This document shows, in pieces, positions 18,308 through 27,497 of a stretch of DNA of 64,000 nucleotides. Within the stretch, counting starts at the first letter, position 1; every line of letters starts with the position of its first letter. The notes under the pieces were generated by a model. It did not search any database. It was not told the origin of the DNA and saw only the letters and a program-made list of their open reading frames with translations. The stretch covers positions 1 through 64,000 of the forward strand of contig NZ_JGYU01000006.1 of NCBI RefSeq assembly GCF_000741135.1. Reading direction: 5' to 3'. The stretch is from Bifidobacterium choerinum (lineage in GTDB: Bacteria; Actinomycetota; Actinomycetes; Actinomycetales; Bifidobacteriaceae). The position numbers and the translations under genes are program-made.

Positions 18308-18404
18308 GCCGACTGTGCCTGCGGCCGGGGCCACGGCTCCCGCGCCGCAGCCGATAACTGAAGAACGATTACTATCCATCCACTATTTTGTAAGAACCAC
18401 ATTA

Positions 18405-19886
18405 ATGGCAGAAAACAATAAGGAAGTCGAAAAGGTTGCCATCAACGATATCGGCACCGTCGATGACTTCATCAAGGCAGTCGATTCCACCATCAAGAAC
18501 TTCGACGATGGTGATCTGGTTGAGGGCACGGTCGTCAAGGTCGACCACGATGAGGTCCTCCTGGACATCGGCTACAAGACCGAGGGTGTGATCCCCTCCC
18601 GCGAGCTTTCCATCAAGAAGGACGTCGATCCGGATGAGGTCGTCAAGGTCGGCGACACCATCGAGGCCCTTGTCGTCACCAAGGAGGACAAGGAAGGACG
18701 TCTGATCCTGTCGAAGAAGCGCGCGCAGTACGAGCGTGCGTGGGGCGACATCGAGAAGATCAAGGAAGACGACGGCGTCGTCGAGGGCACCGTCATCGAA
18801 GCCGTCAAGGGCGGCCTCATCGTGGACATCGGCCTGCGCGGCTTCCTGCCGGCGTCGCTCGTCGAGATGCGCCGCGTGCGCGACCTCTCGCCGTACATCG
18901 GCCAGAAGATCAAGGCGAAGATCCTCGAGCTCGACAAGAACCGCAACAACGTCGTCCTGTCGCGTCGCCAGTACCTCGAGGAGACCCAGTCCGAGGTGCG
19001 CGAGACCTTCCTCTCGCAGCTCAAGAAGGGTCAGATCCGCGAAGGCGTCGTCTCGTCGATCGTCAACTTCGGCGCGTTCGTCGACCTCGGCGGCGTCGAC
19101 GGCCTCATCCACGTCTCCGAGCTGTCCTGGAAGCACATCGACCACCCGTCCGAGGTCGTCAAGGTCGGCGACAAGGTCACCGTCGAGGTGCTCGACGTCG
19201 ACCTCGACCGCGAGCGCATCTCGCTGTCGCTCAAGGCGACGCAGGAGGATCCGTGGCAGCGCTTCGCCCGCACCCACGTGCCGGGCCAGATCGTGCGCGG
19301 CAAGGTCACGAAGATCGTCCAGTTCGGCGTCTTCATCTCCGTCGAGGACGGCATCGAGGGCCTCGTGCACATCTCGGAGCTCGCGAACCGCCACGTCGAG
19401 AACCCGGAGACCGTCGTCAAGCCGGGCGAAGAGGTCTTCGTCAAGGTCATCGACGTCGATCTCGACCGTCGTCGCATCTCGCTGTCGCTCAAGCAGGCCA
19501 ACGACTCCGTCGACCCGGCCTCCGAGGACTTCGATCCGGCGCTCTACGGCATGCCGGCCGAGTACGACGAGGAAGGCAACTACAAGTATCCGGAAGGATT
19601 CGACCCGAACACCAACGAGTGGATCGCCGGTTACGAGAAGCAGCGCGAGGAATGGGAATCCCAGTACGCCGCCGCCCACGACCTGTGGGAGCAGCACAAG
19701 GAGTTCGTCGCCAAGGAGCTCGAGAACGCCGAGGCCTCGGCCGCCGAGGACGGCCAGAACGCCCCGAAGGAAGAGAAGGTCGAGGAGATCTCGAACTACT
19801 CCTCCGATTCCGAGTCCAACGGCACCCTCGCCGATTCCGATCAGCTCGCCGCCCTGCGTGAGCAGCTGCTGAACGAGAAGAAGTGA
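18405..19886 (+). CDS. rpsA: 30S ribosomal protein S1
   Basis: S1 helps mRNAs bind the ribosome. The 493-residue protein has four S1/OB-fold repeats (about 38-107, 125-190, 210-280, 297-367) with GxxxxGxV and RRRISLSLKQA-type ends, then a Glu-rich C-terminal tail. Four repeats is the actinobacterial form, against six in E. coli. No Shine-Dalgarno precedes the ATG; instead there is an A/T-rich leader, as is known for rpsA genes that are translationally autoregulated. It precedes coaE and uvrB in conserved actinobacterial order. A strong hairpin ends the transcript. Confidence 0.96.
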   Translation: MAENNKEVEKVAINDIGTVDDFIKAVDSTIKNFDDGDLVEGTVVKVDHDEVLLDIGYKTEGVIPSRELSIKKDVDPDEVVKVGDTIEALVVTKEDKEGRLILSKKRAQYERAWGDIEKIKEDDGVVEGTVIEAVKGGLIVDIGLRGFLPASLVEMRRVRDLSPYIGQKIKAKILELDKNRNNVVLSRRQYLEETQSEVRETFLSQLKKGQIREGVVSSIVNFGAFVDLGGVDGLIHVSELSWKHIDHPSEVVKVGDKVTVEVLDVDLDRERISLSLKATQEDPWQRFARTHVPGQIVRGKVTKIVQFGVFISVEDGIEGLVHISELANRHVENPETVVKPGEEVFVKVIDVDLDRRRISLSLKQANDSVDPASEDFDPALYGMPAEYDEEGNYKYPEGFDPNTNEWIAGYEKQREEWESQYAAAHDLWEQHKEFVAKELENAEASAAEDGQNAPKEEKVEEISNYSSDSESNGTLADSDQLAALREQLLNEKK

Positions 19887-19914
19887 GCCGCTGAGCCCTA
19901 GGGCTTTCGACTGA

Positions 19915-19956
19915 GGGGGCGTCGTGCGCATGTGAGCGCGCGACGCCCCCTTGTTT
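19915..19956 (+). terminator. Intrinsic terminator after rpsA
   Basis: The 15-bp stem (19915-19929 with 19936-19950, one G-T pair) is followed by TTGTTTT, a classic Rho-independent terminator. Confidence 0.9.
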
Positions 19957-19984
19957 TCCGTCGACGCGTCCGGCGCCGCGTCGG

Positions 19985-20014
19985 TTGACACGCCGATGCG
20001 GGCGCGCCTACGAT
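19985..20014 (+). promoter_or_regulatory. Sigma70-type promoter for coaE
   Basis: TTGACA (19985-19990) and TACGAT (20009-20014) are spaced by 18 bp, 36 bp before the coaE start. This is the best -35/-10 pair in the window. Confidence 0.75.
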
Positions 20015-20050
20015 GTGGACGTCAATGACCGGACGAGGAAGGACGCGCAT

Positions 20051-20701
20051 ATGCAGGGGGAGAGCGGACGACGCTTCGTACGCGTCGGACTGACCGGCGG
20101 CATCGCCGCCGGCAAGAGCACCGTCGCGGCGCGCATGGCCGCCGACGGCGCCGACGTCATCGACTACGACTTCCTCGCGCATATCCTGCAGGAGCCGTGC
20201 TCGCCGATCATCGCGCCGCTCGCCGAGGCCTTCGGCACCGACGTCGTCGGCGCCGAAGGCGGCATCGACAGGAAGGTGCTGGCGGAGCGCGTGTTCGGCG
20301 CCGGCGCCGACGAGCATGCACTCGAGACACTCAACGGCATCATGCATCCGAACGTCTACGATCTGGCGCGCAACCGCGAGCGCAGCATCCTCGCGAGGGG
20401 AGGGAGGCGCGTCATCGTCCACGACGTGCCGCTGCTCGGCGAGGTCATGGATACGATTCCCTTCACGTTCGACTCGGTCGTCTGCGTCGTCGCGCCGGCC
20501 GACGAACGCGTCCGCCGTCTCGTCGCGACGCGCGGCATGACGCCGGAGCAGGCGCGTGTGCGCGTCAGGGGGCAGGGGGACGATGCGTCGCGGCTGCGCT
20601 ACGCGGACGTCGTCATCGACGCGTCGCAGCCGATAGAACAGATGTTCGAATGTGTTGATAGGCTTGTCGCGGCATGGTTCGCCGACGGACAGCGGGAGTG
20701 A
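20051..20701 (+). CDS. coaE: Dephospho-CoA kinase
   Basis: CoaE phosphorylates dephospho-CoA in the last step of CoA synthesis. 216 residues: P-loop [12 protein letters not shown] at about 14-25, IDYDFLAH for substrate, [18 protein letters not shown], and the lid region [19 protein letters not shown]. The start at 20051 follows AAGGA; upstream residues of the open frame overlap the promoter. The next gene, uvrB, starts 8 bp after the stop. Confidence 0.94.
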   Translation: MQGESGRRFVRVGLTGGIAAGKSTVAARMAADGADVIDYDFLAHILQEPCSPIIAPLAEAFGTDVVGAEGGIDRKVLAERVFGAGADEHALETLNGIMHPNVYDLARNRERSILARGGRRVIVHDVPLLGEVMDTIPFTFDSVVCVVAPADERVRRLVATRGMTPEQARVRVRGQGDDASRLRYADVVIDASQPIEQMFECVDRLVAAWFADGQRE

Positions 20702-20709
20702 GGAACGTC

Positions 20710-22821
20710 ATGGGATTCAACATCGAACGCACGAACAAGCCGTTCGTCGTCAAGTCGCCGTACAAGCCGTCCGGTGACCAGCCGCAGGCGATCGACGAGC
20801 TCGCCACGCGCATCGAGAACGGCGAGAACGACGTCGTGCTCATGGGTGCGACCGGCACCGGCAAGACGGCGACGACGGCGTGGCTCATCGAGCGTCTGCA
20901 GCGCCCGACGCTCATCATCGAGCCGAACAAGACGCTCGCCGCGCAGCTGTGCGCCGAGTTCCGCGAGCTCATGCCGGACAACGCCGTGAGCTACTTCGTC
21001 TCGTACTACGACTACTACCAGCCCGAGGCCTACATCCCGCAGACCGACACTTACATCGAGAAGGACTCGAACATCAACGACGACGTCGAGCGGCTGCGCC
21101 ACGCGGCGACGGCGAACCTGCTCACGCGCCGCGACTGCGTCGTCATCGCGACCGTCTCGTGCATCTACGGACTGGGCACGCCGGAGGAGTACGCCGGGCG
21201 CATGCTGTTCCTCAAGCGCGGCCAGCAGATCGACCGCGACCGGCTGCTGCGGCTGTTCGTGGACATGCAGTACAAGCGCAACGACATCGCGTTCACCCGC
21301 GGCACCTTCCGCGTGCGCGGCGACACCGTCGAGATCATCCCGGTCTACGAGGAGCTCGCCGTGCGCATCGAGTTCTTCGGCGACGAGATCGACCGCATCT
21401 CGATGCTGCATCCACTCACCGGCGACGTCATCGGCGAGCAGGACGAGGTGCACATCTTCCCGGCCTCGCACTACGTCGCCGGCCCCGAACGCATGGAGAA
21501 GGCGATCGGGTCGATCCAGCGCGAGCTCGACGAACGCGTCGCCGAACTGCGCAAGCAGGGCAAGGAGCTCGAGGCGCAACGCCTGTCGATGCGCACGACC
21601 TACGACCTGGAGATGCTCTCCCAGGTGGGCGTGTGCTCCGGCGTCGAGAACTACTCGCGCCACTTCGACGGCCGCGCGCCCGGCACGCCGCCGCATACGC
21701 TGCTCGACTTCTTCCCCGACGACTTCCTGCTCGTCATCGACGAGTCCCATGTGACGGTGCCGCAGATCGGCGCGATGTACGAGGGCGACGCGAGCCGCAA
21801 GCGCACGCTCGTCGAGCACGGCTTCCGTCTGCCGTCGGCGATGGACAACCGCCCGCTCAAATGGCCCGAGTTCCTCGAACGCGTCGGACAGACCGTCTAT
21901 CTGTCGGCGACGCCCGGCGACTACGAGCTCGGCCTGTCCGACGGCGTCGTCGAGCAGATCATCCGTCCGACCGGGCTCGTCGACCCGAAGGTCGAGGTGC
22001 GCCCGGTCGACGGCCAGATCGACGACCTGCTCGCTGAGATCAAGGACCGCGTCGCCAGGAACGAACGCGCGCTCGTGACGACGCTGACGAAGAAGATGGC
22101 CGAGGACCTCACCGACTACCTGCTCGAACGCGGCATCAAGGTCGAGTACCTGCATTCGGACGTCGACACGCTGCGGCGCGTCGAGCTGCTGCGCGAGCTG
22201 CGCGAGGGCAAGATCGACGTCATCGTCGGCATCAACCTGCTGCGCGAGGGCCTCGACCTGCCCGAGGTCTCGCTCGTCGCGATCCTCGACGCGGACAAGG
22301 AGGGCTTCCTGCGCTCCTACCGTTCGCTCATCCAGACGATCGGCCGCGCGGCGCGCAACGTCTCGGGCACCGTCATCATGTACGCGGACGGCATGACCGC
22401 GGCGATGAGCCGCGCAATCGGGGAGACCGAACGCCGCCGCGAGATCCAGATCGCCTACAACAAGGAGCACGGCATCGACCCCAAGCCGCTGATCAAGAAG
22501 ATCAGCGACGTCAACGACATGCTCGCCAAGGAGGACGTGGACACGCAGACGCTGCTCGAGGGCGGCTACCGCAACGCCGGCAAGGCGGGCAACACGCATC
22601 TGGGCGTCCCCTCGCTCGACCCCGAGGAGGCCGATCGGCGCCACGAGGAGATCCTCAGGGCCGGGCTGCCGGCGCAGGACCTCGCCGACCTCATCCGCCA
22701 GCTGTCCGACCAGATGCACACGGCGGCCGAGCAGCTGCAGTTCGAGCTCGCCGCGAGGCTGCGCGACGAGATCCGCGACCTGAAGAAGGAGCTGCGCGCG
22801 ATGACCGAGGCCAAGCGCTGA
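20710..22821 (+). CDS. uvrB: Excinuclease ABC subunit B
   Basis: UvrB is the damage-verifying helicase-like subunit of nucleotide excision repair. The 703 residues show Walker [13 protein letters not shown] (about 43), the beta-hairpin region with [21 protein letters not shown] box VIDESHV, motif [15 protein letters not shown], motifs V and VI with [17 protein letters not shown] and QTIGRAARN, and a C-terminal UVR domain (EEILRAGL.. [17 protein letters not shown]) for UvrA/UvrC contact. The length is normal. It sits in the same transcription unit as coaE. Confidence 0.97.
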   Translation: MGFNIERTNKPFVVKSPYKPSGDQPQAIDELATRIENGENDVVLMGATGTGKTATTAWLIERLQRPTLIIEPNKTLAAQLCAEFRELMPDNAVSYFVSYYDYYQPEAYIPQTDTYIEKDSNINDDVERLRHAATANLLTRRDCVVIATVSCIYGLGTPEEYAGRMLFLKRGQQIDRDRLLRLFVDMQYKRNDIAFTRGTFRVRGDTVEIIPVYEELAVRIEFFGDEIDRISMLHPLTGDVIGEQDEVHIFPASHYVAGPERMEKAIGSIQRELDERVAELRKQGKELEAQRLSMRTTYDLEMLSQVGVCSGVENYSRHFDGRAPGTPPHTLLDFFPDDFLLVIDESHVTVPQIGAMYEGDASRKRTLVEHGFRLPSAMDNRPLKWPEFLERVGQTVYLSATPGDYELGLSDGVVEQIIRPTGLVDPKVEVRPVDGQIDDLLAEIKDRVARNERALVTTLTKKMAEDLTDYLLERGIKVEYLHSDVDTLRRVELLRELREGKIDVIVGINLLREGLDLPEVSLVAILDADKEGFLRSYRSLIQTIGRAARNVSGTVIMYADGMTAAMSRAIGETERRREIQIAYNKEHGIDPKPLIKKISDVNDMLAKEDVDTQTLLEGGYRNAGKAGNTHLGVPSLDPEEADRRHEEILRAGLPAQDLADLIRQLSDQMHTAAEQLQFELAARLRDEIRDLKKELRAMTEAKR

Positions 22822-22829
22822 GCCGTGTT

Positions 22830-22856
22830 CCGCAGCCCCCACGGACGGGGCTGCGG
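22830..22856 (+). terminator. Hairpin after uvrB
   Basis: 10-bp perfect stem (22830-22839 with 22847-22856), 7-nt loop, no T-tract. Confidence 0.6.
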
Positions 22857-22888
22857 GCCGCCGGCGTCGCCGACGTTCCGTAAGCTGG

Positions 22889-23878
22889 ATGGCTATGGCA
22901 GAAACACCCGTCTCCTTCATGGTCGGCACGTACATCGTGCTCGCCGTCTTCTTCATCGTCGACCTGTTCATCCTCGGACGCCGCCCGCACGTGCCCTCGA
23001 CGAGGGAATGCGTGCAGCACATCGCGTTCTTCGTCGCGATGGCGCTCATCTTCGGCGGCCTCATCTGGTGGGTCGCCGGCTCGAAGCCCGCGATCGAGTT
23101 CTACTCGGGCTGGCTCACCGAATACTCGCTGAGCATCGACAACCTCTTCGTGTTCGTCATCATCATGTCGAACTTCGCAGTACCCAAGAAGCTGCAGAAG
23201 TTCGTGCTGTCCGTCGGCATCACGATCGCGCTCGTGCTGCGCGGTCTGTTCATCCTCGTCGGCGCCGCGCTCGTGCAGCGCTTCACCTGGGTGTTCTTCA
23301 TCTTCGGCGCGTTCCTGATCTACACGGCCGTCAAGGTCGCCCGCGGCGAGGACGACGACGAGGAGTTCCACGAGAACGCGCTCATCCGCATGCTGCGCAA
23401 AGTCAGCCACATCACCAACGAATACGACGGCGAGCGCCTGCGCGTCACGAAGGACGGCGTGAAGTACTGGACGCCGATGCTGTTCGTGTTCCTGACGATC
23501 GGCACTACCGACGTCATGTTCGCCTTCGACTCGATCCCGGCGATCTTCGGCCTGACGAAGGACCCCTTCATCGTCTTCACATCGAACGTCTTCGCGCTGC
23601 TGGGCCTGCAGCAGCTGTACTTCCTGCTTGGCGCGCTGCTCGACAAGCTCGTCTACCTGCCGGTCGGCCTGTCCGTCGTCCTCGGTTTCATCGGCGTCAA
23701 GCTCATCCTCGAGGCGCTGCACGGCAACACGCTGCCGTTCATCAACCACGGCCAGCCGCTGACGATGGTGCCCGAGGTGCCGACGTGGATGTCGCTCGCC
23801 GCCATCGTGCTCGCGATCGGCCTGTCCGCGCTGTTCAGCGTGCTCAAGATGCGCAGCCTCGAGAAGAGGCGGCCGTAG
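22889..23878 (+). CDS. TerC-family integral membrane protein
   Basis: 329 residues with about eight hydrophobic helices and the conserved acidic membrane motifs of the TerC/Alx family (SIDNLFVFVIIM at about 80-91 and FAFDSIPAIFGLTKDPFIV near 210). The family is linked to metal (manganese or tellurite-related) export at the membrane. A long cytoplasmic loop contains EDDDEEFHENALIR. A TAAGCT -10-like box ends 8 nt before the second in-frame ATG (22895), so a leaderless start there (327 aa) is equally possible. Confidence 0.9.
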   Translation: MAMAETPVSFMVGTYIVLAVFFIVDLFILGRRPHVPSTRECVQHIAFFVAMALIFGGLIWWVAGSKPAIEFYSGWLTEYSLSIDNLFVFVIIMSNFAVPKKLQKFVLSVGITIALVLRGLFILVGAALVQRFTWVFFIFGAFLIYTAVKVARGEDDDEEFHENALIRMLRKVSHITNEYDGERLRVTKDGVKYWTPMLFVFLTIGTTDVMFAFDSIPAIFGLTKDPFIVFTSNVFALLGLQQLYFLLGALLDKLVYLPVGLSVVLGFIGVKLILEALHGNTLPFINHGQPLTMVPEVPTWMSLAAIVLAIGLSALFSVLKMRSLEKRRP

Positions 23879-24010
23879 GGGCGCTGAGCGGTGTTATCGC
23901 TCACAAGAAAAATCGTCCCGGAGCGCAAAACGCCGTGCCGGGTGTTGTAAGCTTGAACCGGCGTTCGGGCAACGTCCCGAAAAGTAATCACAAAGAATAG
24001 GTAGGCATCC

Positions 24011-25453
24011 ATGCGCAAAGCAAAGATCGTAGATACCATCGGTCCAGCCACTGAATCCCTTGAGAACCTCACCGCCCTCGTCGAGGCAGGAATGGACGTC
24101 GCGCGTCTCAACCGTTCGCACGGCACTCCGGAGGACCACCTGCGCGTCTACAACAACGTGCGCGAGGCCTCGAAGACGACCGGCCGTAACGTCGCGGTCC
24201 TCGTCGACCTGCAGGGTCCGAAGATCCGCTGCGGCTGGTTCAAGAAGAACGCCGACGGCGAGGACAAGGTCCTGCTCAAGGAGGGCCAGGAGTTCATCAT
24301 CACGACCGACGACGTCGAGGGCGACGAGCACATCACGTCCACGACCTTCAAGGGTCTGCCGGGCGACTGCCATCCGGGCGACCCGATTCTCATCGACGAC
24401 GGCAAGGTCCGTCTCGAGGTGACCAAGGTCGAGGGCAACAACGTCTACACGAAGGTCGTCGTATCCGGACCGGTCTCGAGCCACAAGGGCATCAACCTCC
24501 CGGGCGTCGCCGTCTCGCTGCCGGCGCTCACCGAAAAGGACGAGAAGGACCTGCGCTGGGCGATCCGCACCGGCGCCGACATCATCGCGATGTCCTTCGT
24601 CCGCTTCGCCACCGACATCGACCGCGCCCATGAGATCATGGACGAGGAGGGCCGCCGCATCCCGATCGTCGCGAAGATCGAGAAGCCGCAAGCCGTCGAG
24701 AACCTCGAGGACATCGTCAAGGTCTTCGACGGCATCATGGTCGCCCGCGGCGACATGGCCGTCGAGATGCCGTTCGAGGAGGTGCCGCTCGTCACGAAGC
24801 GCTGCATCGAGCTGTCCCGCCAATACGCGAAGCCGGTCATCGTCGCCACCGAGGTCCTCGGTTCGATGGTGCATTCGCCGGTTCCGTCGCGTGCCGAGGC
24901 GTCCGACTGCGCGAACGCCGTCCTCGACGGCGCCGACGCGACGATGACCTCGAACGAGACGGCCGTCGGCGAGTACCCGACCGAGACCGTCAAGACGATG
25001 GCCCGCATCTCCGGCTACGCGACCGAGCACGGCTTCGACCGCATCCCCAAACTCAAGGACCTCGACATGTCGAGCACCGGCGCCGTCTCCTCGGCCGCCG
25101 TCGACCTTGCCGAGAAGCTCAACGCGAAGGCGATCGTCGCCTACACGCAGACCGGTTCGACCGTCCATCGCGTCTCGCGCGAACGTCCGGCCACGCCGAT
25201 CTACGGTCTGACGACGAACGAGCACACCTACCACTGGCTCGCGCTCAGCTGGGGCACCGAGGGCATCCTGCTCGACGAGGACTACCACGACATGTCCCGC
25301 AAGGACCTGATGACCTTCACCGACAAGGTGCTGCGCGCCGCCGGCAAGGTCTCCAACGGCGACAAGATCGTCATCCTGAGCTCCGCGCAGGGCGATCACC
25401 AGCCGGGCCGCACCGACTCGATCTACGTCCACACCGTCGGAGCCTGCGACTGA
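24011..25453 (+). CDS. pyk: Pyruvate kinase
   Basis: Converts phosphoenolpyruvate and ADP to pyruvate and ATP. 480 residues: MRKAKIVDTIGPATES start, DVARLNRSHG, LVDLQGPKIR, catalytic IPIVAKIEKPQAVENL, MVARGDMAVEMP, and MTSNETAVGEYP, with a C-terminal allosteric domain ending in the family-typical region. The substrate loop has the Lys of AKIEK. A TAAGCT box at 23948-23953 may be the -10 of its promoter; AGGTAGG lies before the start. A 13-bp hairpin follows. Confidence 0.97.
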   Translation: MRKAKIVDTIGPATESLENLTALVEAGMDVARLNRSHGTPEDHLRVYNNVREASKTTGRNVAVLVDLQGPKIRCGWFKKNADGEDKVLLKEGQEFIITTDDVEGDEHITSTTFKGLPGDCHPGDPILIDDGKVRLEVTKVEGNNVYTKVVVSGPVSSHKGINLPGVAVSLPALTEKDEKDLRWAIRTGADIIAMSFVRFATDIDRAHEIMDEEGRRIPIVAKIEKPQAVENLEDIVKVFDGIMVARGDMAVEMPFEEVPLVTKRCIELSRQYAKPVIVATEVLGSMVHSPVPSRAEASDCANAVLDGADATMTSNETAVGEYPTETVKTMARISGYATEHGFDRIPKLKDLDMSSTGAVSSAAVDLAEKLNAKAIVAYTQTGSTVHRVSRERPATPIYGLTTNEHTYHWLALSWGTEGILLDEDYHDMSRKDLMTFTDKVLRAAGKVSNGDKIVILSSAQGDHQPGRTDSIYVHTVGACD

Positions 25454-25497
25454 CATATGCACGGTGACGGATGCGACGTCTGCGCCGCGTCCTCACA

Positions 25498-25532
25498 GGG
25501 GCCGTCCGGGACATCATATCCCGGACGGCCCC
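25498..25532 (+). terminator. Hairpin terminator after pyk
   Basis: 13-bp perfect GC stem (25498-25510 with 25520-25532), 9-nt AT-rich loop. Confidence 0.75.
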
Positions 25533-25570
25533 ACCGTATATCCGCGTGTCGCACGGATCGGCCGCTATGG

Positions 25571-25576
25571 TATAGT
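25571..25576 (+). promoter_or_regulatory. -10 box TATAGT of the tRNA-Leu promoter
   Basis: TATAGT lies 21 bp before the tRNA 5' end; a -35 box is not clear. Confidence 0.5.
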
Positions 25577-25597
25577 TGGGCTTTGTCGCCTGACGAC

Positions 25598-25674
25598 GCC
25601 CCTGTATCCCAATCGGTAGAGGAGACAGCCTCAAAATCTGTACAGTGTGGGTTCGAGTCCCACCGGGGGCACCA
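25598..25674 (+). tRNA. tRNA-Leu, anticodon CAA (short variable arm, CCA encoded)
   Basis: 77 nt with genomic CCA. Acceptor GCCCCTG pairs with CGGGGGC (one G-U); the D-arm is a short TCC/GGA stem, and the T-arm is GTGGG-TTCGAGT-CCCAC. The anticodon loop CTCAAAA gives CAA (25632-25634), decoding UUG leucine. The anticodon stem has a C-U mismatch next to the loop. The variable region is only 5 nt (ACAGT), a class I shape, whereas leucine tRNAs are normally class II with a long variable arm. Confidence 0.9.
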
Positions 25675-25680
25675 AGGCCT

Positions 25681-25730
25681 GAAGACCGGCAACCGTTGAA
25701 ATCCCAACGATTGCCGGTCTTCGCCGTTTT
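25681..25730 (+). terminator. Intrinsic terminator after tRNA-Leu
   Basis: The 18-bp stem with one mismatch (25681-25698 with 25705-25722) is followed by GCCGTTTT. Confidence 0.85.
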
Positions 25731-25868
25731 CCGGACACATGCCGATTTGGACACGTTTTGGCGGCTGCACGTGGGTCCATCGCGTGTTTTCGTCTGTGCG
25801 CCAAGCCGCGTGGCTCCGGCCGTATACAATGGCAGCAGTGTGTTCGTCGTTCCCGAAAGGAGCATCCC

Positions 25869-26465
25869 ATGGGCAAGGAGACGTATCGCCGATTCGATCC
25901 GTGGCGGGCGGCGCCCGTCGTCGAGGAGTCGCGCAAGACCGTGATGGGCGGCCATTATTTCACAGTGGACCAGGTGTCCTATGATTCGCGCGACATCGGC
26001 CATTTCGACCGCTACATCCTGCACAAGAACAACGGCGACTCGGTCGGCGTCATAGGCCTGACCGACGACGGCCTGATCCCGCTCATCGAGCAGTACCGCG
26101 TCGCCGTGCACCGCTGGACGCTGGAGATCCCGGCGGGCCATGCGATCAAGGCGGCGGAGCGGCCGACGGACGTGGCGCGCCGCAAGCTCATCGAGGAGGT
26201 CGGCTACACGGCCTCCCATCTGACGCAGTTCTGCCGGTTCATCAACACGCCGAGCTACTCGACGCAGTACACCGCGCTGTTCTTCGCATCCGGACTCACG
26301 CCGGCGTCGCCGCAGGACGCGCCCGAGGAGCTGCGCTCGTCGGTGCGCTACTTCACGCCCGAGGAGGCGTACAAGATGGTGGTCAACGGCACGATCCTGG
26401 ACGCGAAGTCGATCATCGCGATCCAACGCGTCTACGAGTCGCCGAACCATATGGTCCAGGACTGA
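25869..26465 (+). CDS. NUDIX hydrolase (divergent Nudix box)
   Basis: 198 residues of the ADP-ribose pyrophosphatase-like NUDIX group: LEIPAGHAIKAAERPTDVAR at about 80-99, then RKLIEEVGY. Compared with the consensus Gx5Ex7REUxEExGU, the spacing before the first Glu is one longer and the RE pair reads RK, but the metal-binding EE is kept. Substrate specificity is unclear, and activity may be altered. The start is set by AAAGGAG seven bases upstream; a TATACAAT box lies at 25823-25830. It sits between pyk and the ANTAR regulator. Confidence 0.85.
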   Translation: MGKETYRRFDPWRAAPVVEESRKTVMGGHYFTVDQVSYDSRDIGHFDRYILHKNNGDSVGVIGLTDDGLIPLIEQYRVAVHRWTLEIPAGHAIKAAERPTDVARRKLIEEVGYTASHLTQFCRFINTPSYSTQYTALFFASGLTPASPQDAPEELRSSVRYFTPEEAYKMVVNGTILDAKSIIAIQRVYESPNHMVQD

Positions 26466-26511
26466 CCCCACCGCGCGGATCGTGCCGCCCCGGACGTGCC
26501 ACGACCTGCGC

Positions 26512-26517
26512 TATACT
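26512..26517 (+). promoter_or_regulatory. Putative -10 box TATACT for the ANTAR regulator gene
   Basis: TATACT lies 49 bp upstream of the start in the intergenic gap; no clear -35. Confidence 0.45.
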
Positions 26518-26566
26518 GCATAAGGACCACTGCGCGCCGTCTTCTTCGGCGCCGAGCGAAAGAGAC

Positions 26567-27358
26567 ATGGGACGGATGACTGTACAGGATATGGACAAGG
26601 AACACGAAGAAGAGGTCCTCACCGAGGAGGAGCTCGACACGCTCGCCGCCGACGGCGACGCGGCGAGCGAGGCCGAACAGGACGAGGAGAAGAAGACGGA
26701 GAAGCGCAAGCCGACCGTCGTCGTCGCCGAAGACGAATCGGTCAACCGCATGGACCTCGTCGCGATGCTCGAGGACAACGGCTACGACGTCGTCGGCCAG
26801 GCTGCCAACGGCGAGGAGGCCATCGAGCTGACGCGCAAGTTCAAGCCCGACGTCGTATGCATGGACGTCAAGATGCCGCATATGGACGGCATCACGGCCG
26901 CAGGCGTCATCTGCGACGAGAACATCGCACCGGTCGTCATGCTCACCGCGTTCTCGCAGATCGACCTCGTCGAGCAGGCGATCGGCGCGGGCGCGATGGC
27001 CTACGTGACCAAACCGTATGAGGAGTCGAAGCTGCTGCCGGCGCTCGCCGTGGCGATGGGCCGCTTCGCCGAAATCAACGAGCTGCTCGACAGCGTCGAA
27101 CGCAACGAAAGCGAACTCAAGGACACGCAGGAGAAGCTCAAGGACACCGAGGAGCAGCTCAAGAAGGCGCAGGACACGCTTGAGGAACGCAAGCTCGTCG
27201 ACCGTGCGAAGGGCCTACTCATGGACAAGGCGAACTTCACCGAACAGGGCGCGTTCCGCTGGATCCAGAAGACGTCGATGGACCAGCGCATCCCAAAGAA
27301 GCGCCTCGCCCAGGCCATCATCGAGAAATACGGCGAGGACGATCAGGACAACGACTGA
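26567..27358 (+). CDS. pdtaR: Response regulator with ANTAR RNA-binding domain (PdtaR-like)
   Basis: ANTAR regulators bind paired hexaloop RNA hairpins and prevent termination. 263 residues: acidic N-terminal extension (1-48), receiver domain with phosphoacceptor Asp100 (VVCMDVKMPHMDG) and Lys149 (YVTKPYE), a coiled coil of about 35 residues rich in Lys and Glu, then ANTAR (about 205-255: ERKLVDRAKGLLMDKANFTE and a three-helix end). The actinobacterial location beside polA supports the PdtaR name. The long acidic N-terminus is unlike the mycobacterial protein. No partner PdtaS kinase is in the window. The start could also be ATG 26576. Confidence 0.9.
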   Translation: MGRMTVQDMDKEHEEEVLTEEELDTLAADGDAASEAEQDEEKKTEKRKPTVVVAEDESVNRMDLVAMLEDNGYDVVGQAANGEEAIELTRKFKPDVVCMDVKMPHMDGITAAGVICDENIAPVVMLTAFSQIDLVEQAIGAGAMAYVTKPYEESKLLPALAVAMGRFAEINELLDSVERNESELKDTQEKLKDTEEQLKKAQDTLEERKLVDRAKGLLMDKANFTEQGAFRWIQKTSMDQRIPKKRLAQAIIEKYGEDDQDND

Positions 27359-27377
27359 TCGCACGCCTACGGACAGA

Positions 27378-27418
27378 TCGCGGGTGCGCGATCCCGCATC
27401 GGGATCGTGCACCCGCGA
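27378..27418 (+). terminator. Hairpin terminator after pdtaR
   Basis: 18-bp stem with one G-T pair (27378-27395 with 27401-27418), 5-nt loop. Confidence 0.8.
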
Positions 27419-27497
27419 CGTCGTTTCGGACGTCATAACCGCGTCCGGACACACTCTTCACGGAAAATTCATCCAACCCCAGCACGATCGGACACCC

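Noticed and set aside
25371..26471. Minus-strand frames reading tRNA-Leu as protein (GLEPTLYRF and TRTHTVQIL type strings)
   Set aside because: Known artefact of translating a tRNA gene; no ribosome site, and it overlaps the tRNA and terminator.
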